Assembly (NCBI GenBank): GCA_050011895.1
Contig: JBEKIF010000015.1
Location: 1-64,000 of the forward strand
From: DATBGO01 sp050011895
GTDB lineage: Bacteria; Actinomycetota; Actinomycetes; Streptosporangiales; Streptosporangiaceae
DNA length: 64,000 nucleotides
Direction of reading: 5' to 3'
Part shown: piece by piece, positions 33,284 to 41,942 of the stretch
Numbering within the stretch: position 1 is the first letter of the stretch
Layout: the number at the start of each line of letters is the position of its first letter
The notes under the pieces: model-generated
What the model was told of the DNA's origin: nothing
The model's database searches: none
The model's input: the letters and a program-made list of their open reading frames with translations, nothing else
Translations under genes and position numbers: made by a program

Positions 33284-34858
33284 TCACCGCTTGGCTGTCC
33301 CGGGGTGTGCGCAGCCGCACCGGCCCTGGCCGGCCAAGGTCAGCCCCAGCTGCGCGGTAGCGCTGCCGGTAGCGTTGCTGGCCATGACCATGACCTGGTA
33401 GCGCCCGGCTGGAAGCAGCCGGTGATGCTGGGCGTAACCGTAGTACCAGCGGGCGGCCCAGCCGGCCTGCAGGCCCGGCCGGTCCAGCTCGCGGACCACC
33501 GCACCCTGACTGTTGAGCACGCAGATGGATACGTCAGCAGCCTGGCTGAGCCTGAACCCGATCCGTACATGGCTGGCACCGGTGACCGAAAGCACCGGCG
33601 GGGTAATGGTGAGCCCCGTGATCACCAGACCGCGGGTGCCGGGCGAGGGGCTCGAGCGCGGTGACCGGCTGGGCGGCCGGGCTGGCGTGCTCGTGGTCGG
33701 CGTCGGGACAGGCGTGCTGGTCGTCGGCGTCGGGACGGGCGTCCTCGTGGTCGGCGTCGGGACGGGGGTGCCCGAGGGACCGGACACGGGCGTGCCGCCA
33801 GCTGACCGGGCCACCGCAGCCCGCCATGCCTGGATCGATGCGCTGTCGCGGAGCATCATCCAGGGGAACCCGGTGGCGTCGAACAGCGTGCCGAACAGGG
33901 CACCGTTGCCTTGCAGGTAATTGGCGACATCGGTCAGCCACTGCGGCTGGCCGGCCGGCGTGCCGAGGGCGAACTCGGCGAAGCCGAAGGGCAGGCCGAC
34001 GCTCTCCGAGGCGGCAACATCCGGACCCATGAACTGGGCGGGCGCGGTTTGCTGCGGGTTCTGGTCCTCCACGGTGCCGTTTGGGTACGCATCCCAGCCG
34101 AGAGCGCTGATAACTCCGCCGGCTGGCAGGTAGTCCCTGAAGTTGTATTCGTCACCTGGACGGGCATCCTGGCCCTGCAGGATCAGCGTGGAATGGAGAT
34201 AGGGATTGTGCGCCGCATCAACGGTTGCCACGATGTGGGTCCAGGCCGCCTTGTACTGGGCCAGGGTGAACTGGCCGTGCTTAATAGACGATTCAGGCTC
34301 GGCGTAGTACGAGTAGTAGATGGCGTGCCCCGTCGGGGCGGCGTCGAAGAAATGCGCCAGCGCAGCGTCATCGGCGCCCGACAGGATGTCCGCCGGCGGC
34401 ACATGGAAGCTCAGGACCACCGCCGAGTTATTTATCGCCGGCACGCCCGTGCTCCACTCCCTGGGGTCGGGTATCCCGGCGTAATAGATGCGGATGACCG
34501 GCATGTGCCCGAACTGTGATGTTGCCGTAGCGAGCTGGCCGGGACCGCTGGCGTTCACGCCGAGCGGCGTGGTGGTGCTGGCGGAGCTGTCGGCGGCCAG
34601 CCGAGGCGCCGGCGAACAGCTCAGCGCCGACAGCGCCGCAGGGTCTCCGCGGCCCGCCGCGGCTCGCATCGCGGCCGTCCCCACCAGCAGGGAAAAGGCC
34701 GCTGCCAGGGCTATGCTCCCGTAGCGCACCCTTCTCGTGCGCCGTCGCGGGCCGGCCAGCGGCCGATCCCGCCGTGAGTGGAGCTGCTGGTCATCCTGAG
34801 CTGTGTGCCGTGCCGAGTGCTGAGCTGAGTGCTGTGCTGAGTGCCTGCCGCGGGGCAT
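33284..34858 (-). CDS. Membrane-anchored GH-like (GH26/GH5-type barrel) protein with TP-rich linker
   Basis: Protein of 524 aa: a 45-residue basic, His/Gln-rich cytoplasmic tail, one membrane helix (YGSIALAAAFSLLVGTA), a TIM-barrel-like domain (residues ~95-345), a TP-rich linker and a C-terminal Ig/FlgD-like beta domain. Candidate catalytic acids are in YSYYAEPES and PFGFAEFALG, spaced as in clan GH-A hydrolases. The linker is built of 9-residue TPVPTPTTS units. Start ATG 34858 has GGAGAGGAG upstream. It may trim or remodel the extracellular polymer, and the Thr-rich linker is a plausible target for the PMT in this window. Catalysis is unproven; the family call is by pattern. Confidence 0.7.
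   Translation of the reverse strand: MPRGRHSAQHSAQHSARHTAQDDQQLHSRRDRPLAGPRRRTRRVRYGSIALAAAFSLLVGTAAMRAAAGRGDPAALSALSCSPAPRLAADSSASTTTPLGVNASGPGQLATATSQFGHMPVIRIYYAGIPDPREWSTGVPAINNSAVVLSFHVPPADILSGADDAALAHFFDAAPTGHAIYYSYYAEPESSIKHGQFTLAQYKAAWTHIVATVDAAHNPYLHSTLILQGQDARPGDEYNFRDYLPAGGVISALGWDAYPNGTVEDQNPQQTAPAQFMGPDVAASESVGLPFGFAEFALGTPAGQPQWLTDVANYLQGNGALFGTLFDATGFPWMMLRDSASIQAWRAAVARSAGGTPVSGPSGTPVPTPTTRTPVPTPTTSTPVPTPTTSTPARPPSRSPRSSPSPGTRGLVITGLTITPPVLSVTGASHVRIGFRLSQAADVSICVLNSQGAVVRELDRPGLQAGWAARWYYGYAQHHRLLPAGRYQVMVMASNATGSATAQLGLTLAGQGRCGCAHPGTAKR
33684..33764 (-). repeat. Three 27-nt tandem repeats coding the TP-rich linker
   Basis: Units at 33684-33710, 33711-33737 and 33738-33764 differ at only a few bases and encode the TPVPTPTT(S/R) linker of the GH-like protein. 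Confidence 0.85.
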
Positions 34859-35725
34859 GGAAACTCCTCTCCTCGGCCGCCTACCGGGTTAGCTGACGGG
34901 TTCGGGCTGGAGAGAGCCCTACGGCGGGCCGGCCTCATGCCGGACGGCACGCCGATTCACCCCGGGGAACGGTGGGTCCCCGGCTCCCTGGCCGCACCAG
35001 GGACTCGGCGGTTCGCTGCCCGTCGGGGGGAGCGGGCAGCAGCGGGGGTAATAGCGTGGGACATTAACGGAAACGGCGTGGCCCGGCAGCAAGAATGAGA
35101 AAACCGCACTACTCAGCGGCGATTCCAGCCCGTCCCTTGATCTTCGCGGCGCTGCTTAACGGCGCGCGGGACGCGGTGATCAACGCCGCCATTGCGCCGG
35201 TCTCCCTATTCCTGCAGCTCACGGCGCGGGGTGCGGGTGCGTCGCTCCGGACCTCCGGCGTGAGCATAACTGGGAAAGGCACCGGCGCCGCCGCCGTCGG
35301 GCACCCAGCGCGCCGCCGATGCGGCGCCCGGCCAGGGCGCGCCCGGATGAGGACCCGGCCGCCGCCGCCCGGCGGGGCCGGCCGAGCGATCCGGCGACCG
35401 CACGACGAAGCTGCAGTGGCAGGGCGGCTTGAGCTGGCCGCGTCGTAGGCGGTGCGGAGGCCGGCGGCGCGCCGCCGTGCGCACATAGTGATGAAGGGGC
35501 CGTAAGCCCTAAGCGATGATATATAGAACGTTAGGCCTATAAAGCACCCAGCCCGGGCCTCGAGGTCTACAGTGGATTTTGGCCGTTACGTGCAACGTGG
35601 CGGCTAATTCATGGCAACCTACCCATTCAGGCGGCTGTCATCGGCATGTCGGACGCGCGTCAGCTGTATGTCGGACGCGCGTCAGCTGTGCGTCAGGCCG
35701 TCGTCATGGGTGTTAGGGCGTCTTC
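34859..35725. promoter_or_regulatory. 867-bp intergenic region before the EPS operon, with AT-rich segment and 22-nt tandem repeat
   Basis: No supported gene. The first 600 bp are GC-rich with spurious open frames. From about 35505 to 35625 the sequence turns AT-rich (GATATATAGAACG, TATAAA at 35538-35543), unusual in this window and probably promoter DNA for the operon starting at 35726. Two perfect tandem copies of a 22-mer beginning ATGTCGGACGCGCG follow at 35646-35667 and 35668-35689, then a third partial GCGTCAG. This is a likely regulator-binding or leader element. Confidence 0.55.
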
Positions 35726-37027
35726 ATGGAAGGGGCGGGTGTGCAGGCATCCCGGACGGCCCGAGCCGCCCTGAGTGACTCCTGGCTGTTCGATCTTCTC
35801 TTCGCGGGGACGCCGGCCGTGACCTGGGCCGCGGCAGGGGCACTGCCTGCCGGGTTTGAGCGCGCCGACCAATTCGCCGTGCTCCCGGCCGGAGCCGGCC
35901 GGAGCTTCATGGTCTCGCTCGCTGCCCGGCCCGGCGCATCGTCCGCGCTGACCTCGTACAACTCGCTGCGCTCGGGCCGCACGCGGCTCGCGCGCCGCGT
36001 GCTGGGATTCGGCCTGCGCGCCGGACTAGCCCAGCCGCTGCTGCGAGACAAGATCGATATCGGGATCGCGCCTGGCTCGAGCCCTGCGCAGCTGGCCGAG
36101 GAACTGCTCGAGGAGCACTTGCAGCGGCTATTCGGCCGTGGCCCGGTCGTGACGGCCTTCGGCGGCGGCAGCGGTCCGTACCGCAAGCCGGTGCTGCAGG
36201 TCTTCGCTGCGGACGGGGCGCCGCTCGGGTACGTCAAGGTGGGCTGGAACGACTGGGCCCGCGAGGCGGTCGGCCGCGAGGCCGCGGCCTTGCGGGCGTG
36301 CGCGCTGCGCCCGATGCGCCTCGGCGTGCCTGAGCTGCTTGGCCACTCGACGTGGCGCGGCCTTGATCTTCTCATCACCGGTCCGCTGCCCCGCGGCATC
36401 CGGCGGCTGGGCAGCGGGAGCGGCCTGCCGGACGCCAGCGTGCTCCGTGAGATCAGCGAGCTGGCGCCGGGTTTCGCCGGCGAGCTCGCCACCAGCCCGT
36501 GGTGGCTCAGCGTGCGCTCACGGATCCAGGCCGGGGTGGTCGATCCGGCGGCCCGGGCCGCCCTGGAGCTCGCCGCCGAGCGCATCCAGCGGGCCCAAGG
36601 CGGCGTGCCGCTGCGGTTCGGCGCATGGCACGGCGATCTCGTCCCGTGGAACCTCGCCAGGGGTGGCTCTCGGCTGTACGCCTGGGACTGGGAGAGCAGC
36701 GCGCCGGACGCGCCGCTGGGCTTCGACGCGGTGCACTTTCACTTCCAGGTCGCGTTCATCGCCAGGGGCCGCCCGCTGGCCGAGGCCGTGGATTCGGCTG
36801 CCGGAAGCGCGGGCGCCGCCCTCGAGGCGCTTGGCGTGCCGGAACGGGCGCATCGCCTGGTCGCCATCCTGCACCTGGTCGAGCTGGCTGTCCGCCACGA
36901 GGAGGCGCGCCGCAGCACGGGCGACGTCGATGACCGGTTCTACCCGGCCGTGACGCAGGTGCTTGAGCGAGCGCTCGCGCGGCCCCGCGGGCTGGCCGGC
37001 CCGCGATCGGCGGGGAGAGCCGCATGA
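35726..37027 (+). CDS. APH/choline-kinase-like phosphotransferase of the EPS operon
   Basis: Protein of 433 aa with a kinase-like fold in its second half: GYVKVGWNDWAREAVGREA (Lys of the nucleotide site), the catalytic loop FGAWHGDLVPWNLARG and the metal-binding YAWDWESS. The N-terminal ~130 residues are unlike known kinases. Proteins of this type are often found in actinobacterial EPS clusters, sometimes called aminoglycoside phosphotransferase-like, but no antibiotic link is implied. Start ATG 35726. It overlaps the next gene by 4 bp (ATGA), so it is the first gene of a coupled operon. The substrate could be a sugar or a polymer intermediate; unknown. Confidence 0.7.
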   Translation: MEGAGVQASRTARAALSDSWLFDLLFAGTPAVTWAAAGALPAGFERADQFAVLPAGAGRSFMVSLAARPGASSALTSYNSLRSGRTRLARRVLGFGLRAGLAQPLLRDKIDIGIAPGSSPAQLAEELLEEHLQRLFGRGPVVTAFGGGSGPYRKPVLQVFAADGAPLGYVKVGWNDWAREAVGREAAALRACALRPMRLGVPELLGHSTWRGLDLLITGPLPRGIRRLGSGSGLPDASVLREISELAPGFAGELATSPWWLSVRSRIQAGVVDPAARAALELAAERIQRAQGGVPLRFGAWHGDLVPWNLARGGSRLYAWDWESSAPDAPLGFDAVHFHFQVAFIARGRPLAEAVDSAAGSAGAALEALGVPERAHRLVAILHLVELAVRHEEARRSTGDVDDRFYPAVTQVLERALARPRGLAGPRSAGRAA

Positions 37028-37473
37028 AGGTCTTGCTCGTCTGTTCGTCGGGCGGCCACCTCGCGCAGCTGTACCGGCTGCGCCCCTGGTGGGACCAGCA
37101 CGAGCGGACCTGGGTCACCTTCGGCCACCCGCAGGCCGTGTCCCTGCTCCGGGGCGAGCGGATGATTCCAGCGTTCGCCCCGACCACGCGCAACATCCCC
37201 AATGCCGTCAGGAACCTCTGGCTCGCGATCTGGGTGATACGCGCGGAGCGGCCCGATGTGGTGATCTCCGACGGGGCCGGCGTGGCCTTTCCCTTCTTCA
37301 TCGTGGCCAGGCTGCTTCGGGTCCGCACTGTCTACCTGGAGGTCTACGACCGGATCTCGCGTCCTACGCTGACCGGCAGGCTGTGCTATCCGTTCGCGGA
37401 GCTGTTCCTGCTGCAGTGGCCCGAGCAGGCCGTCAGCTATCCGCGCGGCCAGGTAATCGGATGCCTGCAATGA
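37024..37473 (+). CDS. Alg14/PssD-like membrane-anchoring glycosyltransferase subunit
   Basis: Protein of 149 aa matching the Alg14/PssD/EpsE half of split UDP-sugar transferases: VLLVCSSGGHLAQLYRL at the N-terminus, TFGHPQAVSL, the PDVVISDGAGVAFPFF membrane-proximal segment and LEVYDRISRPTLTGRL. Family knowledge: it recruits the catalytic Alg13/PssE partner to the membrane and binds the lipid-linked acceptor. The partner gene follows with a 4-bp ATGA overlap, as in other bacteria. Starts at ATG 37024, overlapping the previous stop. Confidence 0.87.
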   Translation: MKVLLVCSSGGHLAQLYRLRPWWDQHERTWVTFGHPQAVSLLRGERMIPAFAPTTRNIPNAVRNLWLAIWVIRAERPDVVISDGAGVAFPFFIVARLLRVRTVYLEVYDRISRPTLTGRLCYPFAELFLLQWPEQAVSYPRGQVIGCLQ

Positions 37474-38210
37474 CGGCGGCAGCCGGCTTTGAGCGGCGCG
37501 AGCCAGCCGGGCCGGCCGGGCCGCGGGTGGTCGTGACCGTCGGGACGGATCATCATCCCTTCAACCGGCTCATCAGCTGGGTCAACGACTGGCTGGACGC
37601 CCACCCGGAGCGGATACCAGGGTTCTTCGTGCAATCGGGCCCGGCCTCGGTGCTCCCTACCTGCCGGGGGGTGCAGTTTTTCGACGTGAGCCAGCGCGAT
37701 GTGCTGCTGGACTTGGCCGACGTCATTGTCTGCCACGGTGGCCCCGGGTGCATCGCCGACGCGTGGGCGCGGGGGATGATACCGATCGTCGTGCCGCGCC
37801 TGCCGAAGCTTGGCGAGATCGTCGACGAGCATCAAGTTGATTTCTGCCGCAAGCTCGCCGAGCTACAGCGGGTCTGGGTCGCGCAGACGCCAGCGGAATT
37901 CGCCGGTCTCCTGGAACGGGCGACCCACGGCGACGCCCGGTTCCGCTCCAGCGCGCCTGCCGCGGATGTCGACGCGGCCGTGGCGCGATTCGGCGAGCTC
38001 GTCGAGGAGCTGGTCAGCCGGTCGCGGCACCGGCTGCCGCTGATCCACCGAGGTCCGCGCATCCGCAGCCGCCCCGGGCCCGGGACCGGAGCTGCCGCCG
38101 ATCCCGCCATTTTGCCGTCCGAGTTCCTCCGGGCGGACAGTACGACGTGGCACGCACCCGGCGTGCCAGCGCGCCCCGGCCTCGCCGGGAAGGTGAGCAA
38201 GGAGCAGTAA
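37470..38210 (+). CDS. Alg13/PssE-like GT28 glycosyltransferase catalytic subunit
   Basis: Protein of 246 aa related to the C-terminal domain of MurG and to Alg13: VVVTVGTDHHPFNRLISWV, FVQSGPASVLPTC, DLADVIVCHGGPGCIADAWA and IVVPRLPKLGEIVDEHQ. These are the UDP-sugar-binding half of a GT-B enzyme. ATG 37470 (ATGA overlap with the alg14-like gene) is preferred to ATG 37461. The C-terminal ~60 residues are a poorly conserved Pro/Arg tail. Together with the preceding gene it should form one GlcNAc-transferase-like enzyme adding the second sugar to the lipid-linked unit. Confidence 0.87.
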   Translation: MTAAAGFERREPAGPAGPRVVVTVGTDHHPFNRLISWVNDWLDAHPERIPGFFVQSGPASVLPTCRGVQFFDVSQRDVLLDLADVIVCHGGPGCIADAWARGMIPIVVPRLPKLGEIVDEHQVDFCRKLAELQRVWVAQTPAEFAGLLERATHGDARFRSSAPAADVDAAVARFGELVEELVSRSRHRLPLIHRGPRIRSRPGPGTGAAADPAILPSEFLRADSTTWHAPGVPARPGLAGKVSKEQ

Positions 38211-40576
38211 TGAAGTTCAGAGTCCTATCCGCCGTCACGGCGGTGGCACTCGGCGGCGCGATGGCCGCGATGCCGGCGCTGACGGCGCCAGAAGCCACCG
38301 CGGCGACATCGGCACCGCGGGCGCCGGTGGCCAGCCAGGCGGTAGGCCAGCCCGACGGCGGCGTCAGCTCGACGGCCTTGTCGACCTGGCAGACGAACAA
38401 CATCGTGTTCGCGCTCGCCTACGCCAACGGCGTGCTGTACGTGGGCGGCGAGTTCACCTCGGTCCGGCCGCCGGGCGACCCGCTCGGCACCGGCGAGGTC
38501 GCGCGCACGTACCTGGCGGCGTTCAGCTCAGCCACCGGCGCCCTGATCACCTCGTTCAACCCGACGATCACCAGCACGTCGGGGGCAGCAGACCCGGGGG
38601 TGTACTCGCTGGCGGTGTCGCCGGATGGCAAGACCCTGTATGCGGGCGGCACCTTCGATCACGTCAACGGGTCCTACCGGGATAACCTGGCCGCGTTCAG
38701 CACCGCGACCGGCGCGCCGACCAGCTGGGCGCCGTCGGCGACCGCGAAGGTGGATGCGATCGCGGTCTCGCCCAGCGGCGGGCAGATCTACGTCGGCGGC
38801 AACTTCTCCCACGTGGACGGGGTGGCCCGTACCTACGCCGGCGCGGTGGACGCGTCGGGGAACCTGCTGCCGTGGGCCCCGGTCCTCAACAGCACCGTGT
38901 ACACCCTCGCGGTGCCGCCCAGCGACTCGCAGGTCCTGCTCGGCGGCTACTTCCAGACCATCAACGGCGTGACGCAGAACGCGGCCGGAGCGGTGGACCC
39001 GACGACCGGGACGGTCAACGTGCCGTGGGGGGCGAACATCGTCCCGTGGCACCCGGGCACCTGCACCTCGACGGTCAAGAACATCGTGGTCAGCGGCAGC
39101 ACCGCCTACCTGGCCGCCGAGGGCAACGGCGGCGGCTGCTTCGACGGCGACTTCGCGGTCAGCCTGGGCAGCACCGACTCGCTGGTCTGGCAGAACGACT
39201 GCCTGGGCGCGACCCAGGCGCTGGAGGTCGTCAACGGCTGGCTGTTCAAGGGCTCGCACGCGCACGACTGCGCGTACGCGCCTGGCGGCTTCCCGCAGGT
39301 CAGCCAGGGCAGCGGCTGGGTCACCTGGCACCTGCTTGACCAGTCGCTGGCCGATGGCACGCTCGGGCACTGGACGCCCGCCACCAACGTGGGCACGACC
39401 GAGCTCGGCGTCGGCAACCTCGGCCCCCATGCGATGGCCACCGACGGCAGCCAGCTGTTCGTCGGCGGCGACTTCACCACGGTGGACTATGCGCCGCAGC
39501 AGGGCTTCGCGATCTTCCCGGCCACGCCGGATCCGGTCTACCCCCTGAAGCCGTCCGTGGCGCCGACCGTCACCAGCACCTCGGCGGGCGTCGACTCGGT
39601 TAGCTTCCCGGCGACGTACTCCCGCAGTGCCGGCACCCTGACGTACTCGATCTACCGGGATGGCGGCACCACGCCGATCGCCAAGCTGGTCGCGACGTCC
39701 TGGCCGTGGGCGCTACCGGTCCTGCACTACCAGGACACCGGGCTGGTGCCTGGCTCCAGCCATACCTACGCCTACCGGGTCAGCGACGCGATCCACACAA
39801 CCTCGCTGTCGGCATCCTCCGCGGCCGTGACGGTGGCCTCAGTGAGCCCGGCCCCCTACCAGGCGACCGTGCTTGCGGCTAGCCCGTCATTCCTCTGGCC
39901 GCTCAACGACACCTCGGGCACGGCCGCCGACGCCTCGGGCCACAAGTTCAACGGCAGCTACGAGCCGGGCACGACCCAGGGCGTACCTGGCCCGTTCACC
40001 GGCCAGACGGCAACGGGCTTCGACGGGAACACCGGGCTGGTGACAGCGCAGACCGAGGTGACAGGCCCGCAGGCGTTCTCGATCGAGGGCTGGTTCAAGA
40101 CCAGTACCGATGACGGCGGCAAGCTCATCGGCTTCGGCAATGACCAGACTGGCTTGAGTACCACCTTCGACCGGCACGTCTACATGATGAATGACGGCCA
40201 GCTGGTGTTCGGCATCTATAACGCCAAAACCGAGACCATCGAGACGCCCAACGTCTACAACGATGGCGCCTGGCATTACCTGGTGGCGACGTATAACTCC
40301 GCGGTCAGCTCCAACAACATGGCGCTATATGTCGACGGCCAGCTGGCCGGCACCAATACCAGCAGCTCCGCGCAGGCGTACAGCGGCTACTGGCGCGTCG
40401 GCGGCGACAACCTGAGCAGCTGGAACCTGGACCCCTGGGGCAGCGACAGCCAGGGCACGACCCAGCCGCACAGCTACTACTTCAACGGCACGATCGCGGA
40501 CGTCGCGGTCTACCCGACCGCGCTGTCGGCGGCACAGGTCGCCGCGCACTACGCGGCGGGGCTGCACCAGCAGTAG
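38210..40576 (+). CDS. Secreted beta-propeller (delta-60 repeat) - FN3-like - LamG protein, copy 1
   Basis: Exported protein of 788 aa. A signal peptide (KFRVLSAVTAVALGGAMAAM) is followed by blade-type repeats carrying LYVGGEFTSV, LYAGGTFDHVNG, IYVGGNFSHVDG, VLLGGYFQTING and LFVGGDFTTV, then an FN3-like region (~455-560) and a C-terminal concanavalin/LamG domain (ALYVDGQLAGTN, WYFNG-type strands, ending AAHYAAGL). The LamG part suggests binding to an extracellular glycan. ATG 38210 shares one base with the preceding TAA and has AAGGAGC upstream. A close paralogue lies at 51300-53708, so the pair brackets the polymer assembly genes. Confidence 0.85.
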   Translation: MKFRVLSAVTAVALGGAMAAMPALTAPEATAATSAPRAPVASQAVGQPDGGVSSTALSTWQTNNIVFALAYANGVLYVGGEFTSVRPPGDPLGTGEVARTYLAAFSSATGALITSFNPTITSTSGAADPGVYSLAVSPDGKTLYAGGTFDHVNGSYRDNLAAFSTATGAPTSWAPSATAKVDAIAVSPSGGQIYVGGNFSHVDGVARTYAGAVDASGNLLPWAPVLNSTVYTLAVPPSDSQVLLGGYFQTINGVTQNAAGAVDPTTGTVNVPWGANIVPWHPGTCTSTVKNIVVSGSTAYLAAEGNGGGCFDGDFAVSLGSTDSLVWQNDCLGATQALEVVNGWLFKGSHAHDCAYAPGGFPQVSQGSGWVTWHLLDQSLADGTLGHWTPATNVGTTELGVGNLGPHAMATDGSQLFVGGDFTTVDYAPQQGFAIFPATPDPVYPLKPSVAPTVTSTSAGVDSVSFPATYSRSAGTLTYSIYRDGGTTPIAKLVATSWPWALPVLHYQDTGLVPGSSHTYAYRVSDAIHTTSLSASSAAVTVASVSPAPYQATVLAASPSFLWPLNDTSGTAADASGHKFNGSYEPGTTQGVPGPFTGQTATGFDGNTGLVTAQTEVTGPQAFSIEGWFKTSTDDGGKLIGFGNDQTGLSTTFDRHVYMMNDGQLVFGIYNAKTETIETPNVYNDGAWHYLVATYNSAVSSNNMALYVDGQLAGTNTSSSAQAYSGYWRVGGDNLSSWNLDPWGSDSQGTTQPHSYYFNGTIADVAVYPTALSAAQVAAHYAAGLHQQ

Positions 40577-40594
40577 AAAGAATCGGGCGGAAGC

Positions 40595-40621
40595 ATGAAA
40601 AGAGTTATTAACGTCGGATAA
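40595..40621 (+). CDS. Possible 8-residue leader peptide (MKRVINVG)
   Basis: ATG 40595 has a good ribosome-binding site (GGGCGGAAGC) and ends at TAA 40619-40621. The peptide is lysine/arginine-poor and AT-rich in codons, unlike its neighbours. It could be a translated leader controlling the downstream genes or chance. Length alone makes this weak. Confidence 0.25.
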   Translation: MKRVINVG

Positions 40622-40632
40622 AGTAAGTGCCG

Positions 40633-40842
40633 ATGGTGACCGATCTCATGGGCCGACACGCCGCGGCCAGCCAGCGCGGCCCGGCCGGGTGGGACCTGGC
40701 CGGGATCGTGGCGGTCACGGTGATCGCCGCCACCGGAATGCGGTCCTGGGCTGCCGCGGCCATGGCGGGCCAATGCCGCCGCGGCCCCTGCTGGCCAGTC
40801 GGGCCCTCGGGCGGATCGGCCAGCCTCCGGTGGGGCGCGTGA
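40633..40842 (+). CDS. Small putative membrane protein coupled to the GH26-like gene
   Basis: An open frame of 69 aa (GTG 40627 or ATG 40633) with about 90% G/C at third positions, as expected for real genes here, and one hydrophobic stretch (LAGIVAVTVIAATG). Its TGA (40840-40842) overlaps the GTG of the next gene in a GTGA junction, the coupling pattern used throughout this operon. No family is recognised. The alternative is that the next gene starts upstream (GTG 40830 or ATG 40773) and this frame is a shadow. Confidence 0.35.
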   Translation: MVTDLMGRHAAASQRGPAGWDLAGIVAVTVIAATGMRSWAAAAMAGQCRRGPCWPVGPSGGSASLRWGA

Positions 40843-41906
40843 CATGGCGCCAGTCCGGCTCAGGCCACCTGTGGTGGCAGGGCCGCGGCTGGCGGTCTGC
40901 CGCGGTCGCCGCAGCCGCGATAGCGCTCGCGGTGGCGCTGGGCGTCACCCTGCTGGCCGGCTCGCCCGGCAGCGGGCGGGCCCTGACGGCACCGGGTGCC
41001 AGTGCGCAGAAGGTCCCGGTCTTCCCGGCGTTTTCCCTCGCGCCGGCCCGCGGTGCGCTGTTTGGCGCGGTGGTGCAGACGACGGGCTACTCCGGGCCTG
41101 ACGCGCAGCGGAAAGCCGTGGCGGCCTTCGAGCGCGCCATCGGCCGCAGGCTCGCCATCGACAGCCTGTATGTGCCGTGGACCGGGCCGATGCCCTCGAC
41201 CACCGCACGGTGGGACCTGGCCCGCGGCACCATCCCGATGATCACATGGGCCATGGCCCGCGCGAGCCGGATAGCCGCCGGGGCCGATGACCGCACGATC
41301 CGGGCGGAGGCGCTGCAGCTCAAGGCGCTGCGCGCGCCGGTCCTCCTGCGCTGGTTCGCCGAGATGAACCTCGCGAGGAACGTGGCGTATGCCGTCTCGC
41401 CGGCGACCTTCGTGGCGGCCTGGCGGCGGATCCACGCCATTTTCGCGCGCGCGGGCGCGACCAATGTGCGCTGGATCTGGTGCCCCAACGACTCGGGCTT
41501 TTCCCAGGGAACTGCGCAAGCCTATTATCCGGGCAGCGCATACGTAAACTGGATATGTGCCGATGGCTTCAACTGGGCGCCGGAGATTGCCGGTGCGAGC
41601 TGGGCTTCGTTCTGGCAGATCTTCTCGTCGTTCTACCGCTGGGGCCGCTCAACCGGCAAGCCGATGCTCATCGGCGAATTCGGCACCCTGGAGGGGACGC
41701 CAGGAGCGAAGGCCGCCTGGTTCGCCCAGGCTGATCGCACGCTCCGCAGGCAGTTCCCCGCGATCCGGGCTGTCGTGTACTTCGAGTCCGATCATCTGGA
41801 CTTCGGCCGGTATTTCGACTGGAGCGTGACTTCGTCGCGGTCAGCCCTCACCGCCTTCCGCGCATTTGCCCATGATCCATACTTCAGTGCCAGGCCCCCG
41901 ACCTGA
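40839..41906 (+). CDS. Secreted GH26-like glycoside hydrolase
   Basis: Protein of about 355 aa with an N-terminal membrane/signal segment (AVAAAAIALAVALGVTLLAG) and a clan-A-type barrel domain. Candidate catalytic glutamates are in LLRWFAEMNLARN and KPMLIGEFGTLEG, the usual acid/base and nucleophile positions of GH26; VRWIWCPNDSGF and GYNW-like DGFNWAP support a mannanase-like fold. GTG 40839 (GTGA overlap) is chosen; GTG 40830 and ATG 40773 are alternatives. In polysaccharide operons such hydrolases trim or release the polymer. Substrate unknown. Confidence 0.75.
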   Translation: MTWRQSGSGHLWWQGRGWRSAAVAAAAIALAVALGVTLLAGSPGSGRALTAPGASAQKVPVFPAFSLAPARGALFGAVVQTTGYSGPDAQRKAVAAFERAIGRRLAIDSLYVPWTGPMPSTTARWDLARGTIPMITWAMARASRIAAGADDRTIRAEALQLKALRAPVLLRWFAEMNLARNVAYAVSPATFVAAWRRIHAIFARAGATNVRWIWCPNDSGFSQGTAQAYYPGSAYVNWICADGFNWAPEIAGASWASFWQIFSSFYRWGRSTGKPMLIGEFGTLEGTPGAKAAWFAQADRTLRRQFPAIRAVVYFESDHLDFGRYFDWSVTSSRSALTAFRAFAHDPYFSARPPT

Positions 41907-41942
41907 GCTGCCTCGCGCAGCGATTGACGTCAGGATACCGAG

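Noticed and set aside
34841..35448. Two small plus-strand frames (34841-35098 and 35095-35448) joined by ATGA
   Set aside because: The overlap looks like coupling, but the residues are Arg/Gly/Pro-rich without motifs, third-position GC is lower than in real genes, and the first overlaps the start region of the GH-like gene.
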